From Actinophytocola xinjiangensis (GTDB lineage Bacteria; Actinomycetota; Actinomycetes; Mycobacteriales; Pseudonocardiaceae): a stretch of DNA of 64,000 nucleotides. The translations under genes were made by a program, and so were the position numbers. Shown piece by piece: positions 61,010 to 64,000 of this stretch. The stretch covers positions 124,001 through 188,000 of the forward strand of contig NZ_MSIF01000010.1 of the NCBI RefSeq assembly GCF_001921215.1, read 5' to 3'. The notes beneath the pieces are model-generated. The model was not told where the DNA came from and did not search any database. It saw only the letters and a list, made by a program, of their open reading frames with translations. The first letter of the stretch is position 1. Each line of letters starts with the position of its first letter.

Positions 61010-64000
61010 CGAGGCCAGGTCCCGAGGACATCCTTCCCCTGGCGCCGTTGCAGCAGGGTCTGCTGTTCCACGCCCTCTACGACGAGCGCGAGCTGGACGT
61101 CTACACCGTGCAGCTGGCGATCGACCTGCACGGCCCGCTGGACACCGCCAGGATGCGCGCGGCCGCCGAGGCGCTGCTGCGCCGCCACGCCAACCTGCGG
61201 GTCGGTTTCCTGCACGAGAAGCTGGCGACCCCGGTCCAGGTGGTGGCCCGCTCGGTCGAGCTGCCGTGGACCGAGATCGATCTGTCCACTGTGGACCCAT
61301 CGGCGCTGGCCGGCGAGCTGGCGCGGGTGCAGGCCGACGAGCAGTCCCGCCGGTTCGACCTGGCCCGCCCGCCGCTGCTGCGCTTCGCGATGATCGCCAC
61401 CGCGCCCGGCAGCCACCGGCTGGTGCTGACCAACCAGCACATCCTGCTCGACGGCTGGTCCACCCCGGTCCTGGTCGGCGAGCTGTTCGAGCTCTACGCC
61501 AGCGGCGGGGACGAGTCGGCGCTGCCGCCGGTCGCCCCCTACCGCGAGTACCTGGCCTGGCTCAACCGCCAGGACCGCGCCGCCGCCGAGTCCGCCTGGC
61601 GCGACGCGCTCGCCGGGCTCGACGGGCCGTCGCTGTTCGCCGAATCGGCGCCGATCGCCGACGGGCTGCGCCCGCAGCAGGTCGTGCGGGAACTGTCGCC
61701 GGAGCGCACGGCCGCACTGGCGGCCCTGGCCCGCCGCCACGGGCTCACCTTCAACACGATCGTCCAGGTCGCGTGGGCGATCCTGCTGGGCCGGCTGACC
61801 GGCCGCGACGACGTCGTGTTCGGCACCATCGTCTCCGGCCGCCCGCCGGAGATCGCCGGCATCGACCGCATGGTCGGGCTGCTGATCAACACGCTGCCGG
61901 TGCGGGTGCGCCTCGCGCGGTCCCGCTCGCTGCTCGACACGCTGACCGCGGTGCAGGACGAGCAGGCCGACCTGCTGCCCCACCAGTACCTGGGGCTGGC
62001 CGACATCCAGCGGCTGGCTGGGTTCGACACGCTGTTCGACACCGCCGTGGTGTTCGAGAACTACCCGGTGGACACCGAGAACCTGACCGAGCTGCCCGGC
62101 GGGCTGCGCCTGGGCGAGATCGAGTCCCGCGACGGCGGCCACTACCCGTTCAACCTCAACGCCCACCTGCACGAGGGCCAGCTTCGGCTGCTGCTGAACT
62201 ACCGCTCCGACATCCTCGACGCGGCGACCGTCGAGCGGCTGGGCGCGCGGCTGACCGCGCTGCTGGAGGCGATGCCCACCGAGCTGGAGCGCCCGGTCGG
62301 CGCCCTGGACGTGGTGCTGCCCGACGAGCACCGCCGGTTCACCGCCCCGGCCACCGAGGCCCCGGCGCCGGCGACGATCCCCGCGCTGTTCGCCGCGCGG
62401 CTCGCGCGGAACCCGGACGCGGTCGCCGTCGTGTTCGAGGACACCACGCTGACGTACCGCGAACTCGACGCGCGCGCCAACAGGCTCGCCCGCCACCTCG
62501 CCGCCCAGGGCGCGACCACCGAGCGGTTCGTGGCGCTGGCGCTGCCCCGCTCGCCCGAGCTGGTGGTGGCGGTGCTCGCGGTCCTCAAGTGCGGCGCGGC
62601 CTACGTCCCGGTCGACCCGGCCTACCCGGCCGAGCGGATCGCCTACATCCTCGACGACGCCGCCCCGGTGCGGATCGTGACGACCGCCGAGATCGGTGCC
62701 CGCCTGCCCGGCGACACCCCGCACGTGGTCCTGGACGACCCGGCGACCCGCGCGGCCATCGACGCCACCGACGCCACCGGTCTGTCCGATGTGGACATCG
62801 CGGTGTCCTCGCCGGCCTACCTGATCCACACCTCCGGCTCCACCGGCCGCCCCAAGGGCGTCGTGGTGACCCACCACGGGGCCGCCGCGCTGTCGGCGAC
62901 CCAGCGGGACCGGCTGGGCGCCGGGCCGGACAGCCGGGTGCTCCAGTTCGCGTCGCCGAGCTTCGACGCGGCGTTCTGGGAGATGGCGATGGCGCTGCTG
63001 GCCGGCGGCGCCGTGGTGCTCGCCCCGGCCGAGCGGCTGGCCGTCGGCCCCGCCCTGGCCGAACTGCTGGTCGCCCAGGGCGTCACGCACGCCACCCTGA
63101 CCCCCTCGGCGCTGGCCGCACTAGCCGGCGACACCCTGCCCGACGGGATGACCCTGGTCGTCGCGGGCGAGGCGTGCGCGCCGGAGCTGGTGGACCGGTA
63201 CGCCCCCGGCCGCCGCATGATCAACGCCTACGGCCCGACCGAGACCACGGTGTGCGCCACCATGAGCGGCCCGCTGACCGGCGGCGCCCCGGCCATCGGC
63301 GTCCCGGTCGACGGGACGCGGGTGTACGTGCTCGACGGCGGCCTGCGCCTCGCGCCGCCCGGCGCGGTGGGGGAGCTGTACGTGGCGGGCGCTGGCCTGG
63401 CACGCGGCTACCTGCGCCGGCCGGGTCTGAGCGCGGAGCGGTTCGTCGCCGACCCGTTCGGCGGCCCCGGCGAACGCATGTACCGCACCGGTGACCTGGT
63501 GGCCTGGAACACCGACGGCGAGCTGGAGTTCCTCGGCCGCGCCGACGACCAGGTGAAGCTGCGCGGGTTCCGCATCGAGCTGGGCGAGGTCGAGTCCGCG
63601 CTGACCGGACTGGACGGGGTGGCGCGCGCGGTGGCCGTGGTCCGCGACGACCAGAACCTGACCGGCTACGTCATCGCCGAACCCGGCGAGGCCCTCGACG
63701 GGGCCGTGCTCTGCCAGCGGCTCGCCGAGTTCCTGCCCGAGCACCTGGTGCCAGCCGACGTGGTCGTGCTCGACGAGTTCCCGTTGACCCCCAACGGAAA
63801 GCTCGACCGCCGCGCGCTGCCCGAGCCGGACCGGGCGCTGACCCGCGCCGCCAGGGGACCGCGCACCCCCCAGGAGGAGATCCTGTGTGGGCTGTTCGCC
63901 GAGGTGCTCGGCCTGCCGTCGGTCGGCATCGACGACGACTTCTTCGCCCTGGGCGGCCATTCGCTGCTGGCGACCCGGCTGCTCGGCCGGATCCGGTCGA
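61006..64000 (+). CDS. NRPS, C-A-T and onward, 3' truncated by the window
   Basis: This gene is coupled to the preceding NRPS by ATGA and open to the last base (998 residues visible). The C domain has [10 protein letters not shown] (catalytic His145; Gln replaces the first His), suitable for a D-configured donor because the upstream protein ends in an epimerase. The A domain is complete ([11 protein letters not shown] near 609, [25 protein letters not shown]). Its pocket reads about D-A-W-T-V-A-A-V-C-K, which is the known phenylalanine code with Val for Ile. The carrier Ser986 lies in [11 protein letters not shown]. Further modules and release domain lie outside. Confidence 0.95.
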   Translation, partial: MTRPGPEDILPLAPLQQGLLFHALYDERELDVYTVQLAIDLHGPLDTARMRAAAEALLRRHANLRVGFLHEKLATPVQVVARSVELPWTEIDLSTVDPSALAGELARVQADEQSRRFDLARPPLLRFAMIATAPGSHRLVLTNQHILLDGWSTPVLVGELFELYASGGDESALPPVAPYREYLAWLNRQDRAAAESAWRDALAGLDGPSLFAESAPIADGLRPQQVVRELSPERTAALAALARRHGLTFNTIVQVAWAILLGRLTGRDDVVFGTIVSGRPPEIAGIDRMVGLLINTLPVRVRLARSRSLLDTLTAVQDEQADLLPHQYLGLADIQRLAGFDTLFDTAVVFENYPVDTENLTELPGGLRLGEIESRDGGHYPFNLNAHLHEGQLRLLLNYRSDILDAATVERLGARLTALLEAMPTELERPVGALDVVLPDEHRRFTAPATEAPAPATIPALFAARLARNPDAVAVVFEDTTLTYRELDARANRLARHLAAQGATTERFVALALPRSPELVVAVLAVLKCGAAYVPVDPAYPAERIAYILDDAAPVRIVTTAEIGARLPGDTPHVVLDDPATRAAIDATDATGLSDVDIAVSSPAYLIHTSGSTGRPKGVVVTHHGAAALSATQRDRLGAGPDSRVLQFASPSFDAAFWEMAMALLAGGAVVLAPAERLAVGPALAELLVAQGVTHATLTPSALAALAGDTLPDGMTLVVAGEACAPELVDRYAPGRRMINAYGPTETTVCATMSGPLTGGAPAIGVPVDGTRVYVLDGGLRLAPPGAVGELYVAGAGLARGYLRRPGLSAERFVADPFGGPGERMYRTGDLVAWNTDGELEFLGRADDQVKLRGFRIELGEVESALTGLDGVARAVAVVRDDQNLTGYVIAEPGEALDGAVLCQRLAEFLPEHLVPADVVVLDEFPLTPNGKLDRRALPEPDRALTRAARGPRTPQEEILCGLFAEVLGLPSVGIDDDFFALGGHSLLATRLLGRIRS

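Overview
The window is very GC-rich with GTG/ATG starts and tightly overlapping genes. It carries actinomycete-type families: a BTAD/AfsR-like regulator, class I bacterial P450s, a DUF574-type methyltransferase, a CU044_5270-like protein and a chitinase with a DasR-type site. It most resembles a Pseudonocardiales or Streptomyces-like chromosome; the genus cannot be read from it.

Region 1 (1-19.8 kb) is mixed chromosomal or flanking content. It holds the 3' end of a subtilisin-like protease, an internally duplicated unknown protein, and an ECF sigma factor with a membrane-anchored partner followed by a second large subtilase. Next come a VanY-like carboxypeptidase, a P450, a 1039-aa BTAD-NTPase regulator, a DrrAB-type exporter behind a cluster of TGACACGG motifs, a PP2C phosphatase, a secreted GH18 chitinase, a DUF574 methyltransferase, and a second P450 divergent from a TetR regulator.

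Region 2 (19.9-31 kb) looks like the regulation, export and tailoring wing of a biosynthetic cluster. It has a NarL-type two-component pair, a MacB-like ABC pair, a small ferredoxin, a DrrAB pair, a TDO-superfamily heme enzyme, a methyltransferase, a polytopic membrane protein, a type II thioesterase and a carrier protein.

Region 3 (31.3-42.8 kb) is a rightward, mostly translationally coupled type II PKS operon for a highly reduced, unsaturated acyl chain. It has two ketosynthases with intact Cys-His-His triads and three ketosynthase-fold proteins whose nucleophile is Glu, Arg or His. It also has a carrier protein, a FabG-type ketoreductase, two single-hotdog dehydratases, a double-hotdog protein, an alpha/beta hydrolase, a DsbA/HCCA-isomerase-like protein and a phytoene-desaturase-like flavoprotein. 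This set matches the known logic of cinnamoyl-lipid biosynthesis: a polyene is built, isomerised, cyclised and oxidised to a benzene ring.

Region 4 (42.8-64 kb) is the peptide part. It begins with an A-T-TauD protein carrying a partial condensation domain, followed by a SbnB/SbnA pair for L-2,3-diaminopropionate and an epoxide hydrolase. A seven-repeat, cas-less CRISPR array of type I-E form then interrupts the cluster. Beyond it are a leftward P450 with a coupled unknown gene, and two NRPS genes. The first NRPS reads C-(A remnant)-T-C-A(decayed)-T-C-A-T-E, so two of its three modules cannot activate their own amino acid. The second (C-A-T, cut by the window end) has a Phe-like pocket. The working model is an arylpolyene- or cinnamoyl-capped lipopeptide in which the A-T-oxygenase, probably Dap-activating, or another A protein outside the window, loads the A-deficient modules in trans.
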